Made by a program: the position numbers and the translations under genes. The notes below the pieces were generated by a model that saw only the letters and a program-made list of their open reading frames with translations, was not told the origin of the DNA and ran no database searches. Below, piece by piece: positions 61,859-64,000 of a stretch of DNA of 64,000 nt; the stretch's first letter is position 1, and each line of letters starts with the position of its first letter. Location of the stretch: assembly GCF_001428505.1 (NCBI RefSeq), contig NZ_LMHU01000001.1, positions 952,891 to 1,016,890 on the forward strand, written 5' to 3'. Source of the DNA: Terrabacter sp. Root181 (GTDB lineage: Bacteria; Actinomycetota; Actinomycetes; Actinomycetales; Dermatophilaceae).

Positions 61859-62830
61859 ATGCCAGGCAACTCCCAACGGCGCGGCGCCATCCGCAAGAGC
61901 GGCAAGGGCGCGACCGTCGGCTCCGGCGGCCAGCGCCGCCGCGGGCTCGAGGGCAAGGGCCCGACGCCCAAGGCCTCCGAGCGCGAGTACCACCCCGCGC
62001 ACAAGCGCGCCAAGGCTGCGGCGAAGCGCTCCGGCTCCGGTGCGCCCGGTCCGGGCGGCCGCGGCCAGACCCGGTCCAAGAGCCGCAGCAAGGCCTCGAG
62101 CGAGATGGTCTACGGCCGCAACTCGGTCGTCGAGGCGCTCCGCGCCGATGTGCCGGTCGCGACGATGTACATCGCCACGCGCATCGACACCGACGACCGC
62201 GTGCGCGAGGCCCTCAAGCTCGCCACCGAGCGGGGTCTCCCGATCCTCGAGACGCCGCGCGGCGAGCTCGACCGGCTCACCGACGGCGGCGTGCACCAGG
62301 GGATGGCGCTGCAGGTGCCGCCCTACGACTACGCCCACCCGAACGACCTCATCGACCCCGAGATGCCCGGCATCCCGCTCGTCGTGGCGCTCGACGGCAT
62401 CACCGACCCGCGCAACCTCGGCGCCATCGTGCGGTCCGTGGCGGCCTTCGGCGGCCACGGTGTCGTCGTGCCCGAGCGTCGTTCCGTCGGCATGACCGCG
62501 TCGGCGTGGAAGACCTCCGCCGGTGCGGCTGCCCGCATCCCGGTGGCCCGCGCGAGCAACCTGACCCGCGCCCTCGAGGAGTTCAAGAAGGCCGGCTTCT
62601 TCATCCTCGGCCTCGACATGGACGGCGACGTCGAGCTGCCCGACCTCTCGCTCGCGACGGAGCCGCTCGTCGTCGTCACCGGCTCCGAGGGCAAGGGCCT
62701 GTCGCGCCTCGTCCGCGAGACGTGCGACCAGATCGTCTCGATCCCGATGAGCTCGGCCGTCGAGTCGCTCAACGCCGGGCTCGCGACGGGCGTCACCCTC
62801 TACGAGATCGCCCGCCAGCGCCGCCGCTGA
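61859..62830 (+). CDS. rlmB: 23S rRNA (guanosine-2'-O-)-methyltransferase RlmB
   Basis: 323 residues. A basic, disordered N-terminus (1-80, Lys/Gly/Arg-rich), an L30e-like substrate-binding domain ([10 protein letters not shown]...) and the SPOUT domain with [23 protein letters not shown] and [13 protein letters not shown]. Methylates G2251 in E. coli numbering. Coupled to cysS as in many actinobacteria. Confidence 0.95.
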   Translation: MPGNSQRRGAIRKSGKGATVGSGGQRRRGLEGKGPTPKASEREYHPAHKRAKAAAKRSGSGAPGPGGRGQTRSKSRSKASSEMVYGRNSVVEALRADVPVATMYIATRIDTDDRVREALKLATERGLPILETPRGELDRLTDGGVHQGMALQVPPYDYAHPNDLIDPEMPGIPLVVALDGITDPRNLGAIVRSVAAFGGHGVVVPERRSVGMTASAWKTSAGAAARIPVARASNLTRALEEFKKAGFFILGLDMDGDVELPDLSLATEPLVVVTGSEGKGLSRLVRETCDQIVSIPMSSAVESLNAGLATGVTLYEIARQRRR

Positions 62831-63003
62831 CCGGCCGGTCGGCGGCCGGGGGGAACGACTCATACGTGTCCGGGAACTCTCGGACCCTCTGCGACGCTGG
62901 TCCAGATGACCTCGATAGAGTGCTGACGCAGGTCAACTACGAGCTGTAGTACTACGAACCCCGACTGCGGTCATGCAGCGGGAGATGCCGGAGGACCGAA
63001 CCC

Positions 63004-63855
63004 GTGGCGAAGAGCAACCGTGCCGAGACGGCCGCCCGAGCGGCGCAGCTGCGCGCCGAGGCCGCCCGCAAGGACCGTCAGCGCACGCAGGTCATCGCCG
63101 CGTCGGTGGCTGTCGTCGTGGTCGTGATCGCGGTCGTCCTCGGGGTCGTCATCTCGAACCGGCCGCAGGACGCGCCCGCGGCCAGCGGGGGAGCCGCGGC
63201 GCTCGCCACGCTCGAGAAGCTGCCCTCGAGCGTCTTCGACAGCGCGCCGGCTCCGACGCCGGAGCAGGCGCCCGCCAAGCTCCAGGGCGGCACGGCCCTG
63301 ACCCAGGACGGCAAGCCGAAGGTGCTCTACGTCGGCGCCGAGTACTGCCCGTTCTGCGCCATGGAGCGCTGGGCGCTCATCGGGGCGCTGTCCCGCTTCG
63401 GCACCTTCACCGGCGTCACCGAGACGACGAGCTCGAGTGACGACGTGCACCCGGACACCCCGACGTTCTCGTTCAAGGACGCGAAGTACGCGAGCGACGT
63501 CGTCGCCTTCGAGGCCGTCGAGACGCAGGACCGCAACAAGCAGCCGCTCCAGACCCTGGACGGCGAGAACCTCGCGCTCTTCCAGAAGTTCAACCCCGGC
63601 GGCGGCATCCCGTGGATCACCTACGGCGGCACCCACGCCACCGACGGCGCGACGGTCGACGCCAACGCCTTCGAGGGCAAGACCTACGACCAGATCATCG
63701 CCGGCATCCAGGACCCCACCTCCGACATCGGCAAGACCGTGACGCCGGCCATCAACATGATCACCGCCCAGATCTGCGAGCAGACCAAGGGCCAGCCCGC
63801 CAACGTCTGCACGAGCCAGGCGGTCGCCTCCGCCTCCGTGCTGCTCAAGCGGTGA
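63004..63855 (+). CDS. Membrane-anchored DUF929 thioredoxin-like protein
   Basis: 283 residues. One membrane segment at about 28-50 (VIAASVAVVVVVIAVVLGVV), then an extracytoplasmic domain with redox motif YCPFCAMERW. DUF929 members accompany VKOR, whose start follows. Probably makes disulfides outside the cell. The 173-bp gap before it holds the palindrome GTAGTACTAC (62946) and GGAGGACC as ribosome-binding sequence. Confidence 0.88.
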   Translation: MAKSNRAETAARAAQLRAEAARKDRQRTQVIAASVAVVVVVIAVVLGVVISNRPQDAPAASGGAAALATLEKLPSSVFDSAPAPTPEQAPAKLQGGTALTQDGKPKVLYVGAEYCPFCAMERWALIGALSRFGTFTGVTETTSSSDDVHPDTPTFSFKDAKYASDVVAFEAVETQDRNKQPLQTLDGENLALFQKFNPGGGIPWITYGGTHATDGATVDANAFEGKTYDQIIAGIQDPTSDIGKTVTPAINMITAQICEQTKGQPANVCTSQAVASASVLLKR

Positions 63856-63862
63856 CGCCGGC

Positions 63863-64000
63863 GTGAGCCCGCTGCACGACGACGTGGCCACCGGGGAGGC
63901 CCCGGTGGTCACCGGCCCGAGCCGGCCGGTGTGGCTCGCCCCCGTGTCGGTCGTCCTCGCCGTCGCGGGCCTGCTCGTCTCGGCCTACCTGACCTTCGAG
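63863..64000 (+). CDS. Vitamin K epoxide reductase family protein, 5' part
   Basis: 46 codons from GTG to the window edge. After a 25-residue cytoplasmic tail comes the first membrane span ending LLVSAYLTFE, which is typical of VKOR-family proteins. It would reoxidise the DUF929 partner and pass electrons to menaquinone. Only the beginning is seen. Confidence 0.7.
   Translation, partial: MSPLHDDVATGEAPVVTGPSRPVWLAPVSVVLAVAGLLVSAYLTFE

Noticed and set aside
62946-62955. GTAGTACTAC palindrome as an operator
   Set aside because: A single 10-bp palindrome without a nearby regulator gene is too weak to call; noted with the following gene only.

Overview
The window is 64 kb of very G+C-rich DNA from a high-GC Gram-positive actinobacterium. 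Mycothiol genes (mshA, mshD, an S-(hydroxymethyl)mycothiol dehydrogenase), CarD, GlnR, SenX3/RegX3, an HbhA-like lysine-rich protein and many apparently leaderless GTG/ATG starts behind TANNNT boxes all fit Actinomycetota. The gene order and the GTATGCC-rich sequence suggest the Intrasporangiaceae (Janibacter/Terrabacter/Phycicoccus type). The family placement is inference from memory; no database was searched.

Layout. (1) 1-1770: end of a sialidase-like gene, a short-chain dehydrogenase, and the decayed 3' end of a thiolase gene. (2) 1773-12312: a 10.5-kb integrative element in the 3' end of tRNA-Lys(UUU), bounded by a 68-bp direct repeat. It has a serine recombinase coupled to a tyrosine integrase, TOPRIM and RecA-like ATPase replication proteins next to an iteron-like region, a phage-type major capsid protein with no other head or tail genes, a Zn-finger protein resembling phage small-terminase-associated proteins, excisionase-like HTH proteins and a MerR-DUF433/PIN-like toxin-antitoxin pair. 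I read it as a capsid-encoding phage satellite. (3) 12.5-23.5 kb: a PEP/pyruvate-binding enzyme operon, a threonine-rich anchored lipoprotein, a PEBP-family protein, a DinB protein, a SigB-type sigma factor, the lutABC lactate-oxidation operon and small unknown genes. (4) 23.7-36.5 kb: phosphate genes (DUF47-pit, pstSCAB, a Nudix/phosphohistidine phosphatase fusion, ppk1, a secreted 5'-nucleotidase) plus mshD. (5) 36.6-45.6 kb: glnR, a ubiquitin-like sulfur carrier, a DsrE protein, nitrobindin, a YgfZ-type protein, a BKACE enzyme, an Xre regulator with the HbhA-like gene, asparaginase, dtd and a cupin. (6) 45.7-53.5 kb: a MEDS-domain/HATPase regulator, a methyltransferase, mshA, ybjN, gpmA, phoU and senX3-regX3. 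(7) 53.6-64 kb: a lipoprotein, carD-ispD, an SDR, ispF, the mycothiol formaldehyde dehydrogenase with its metallo-beta-lactamase partner, cysS-rlmB, and a DsbA-like protein followed by the start of a VKOR gene.

How it fits together. Phosphate sensing and uptake (PstSCAB, PhoU, SenX3-RegX3), low-affinity uptake (Pit) and polyphosphate storage (PPK1) sit within 30 kb, with PHO-box-like GTTCACC repeats before pstS and between phoU and senX3. MshA and MshD make mycothiol, and the dehydrogenase/MBL pair uses it for formaldehyde detoxification.

Two sequence-level signals cut across genes. The heptamer GTATGCC (usually GTATGCCG) is strongly over-represented on both strands of the chromosome, nearly absent from the mobile element, and forms the arms of three intergenic hairpins, like DNA-uptake sequences in other bacteria. 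A second motif, GTCGARAGGCCAC, recurs only in intergenic hairpins. CRISPR arrays, rRNA genes and standard insertion sequences were not seen.
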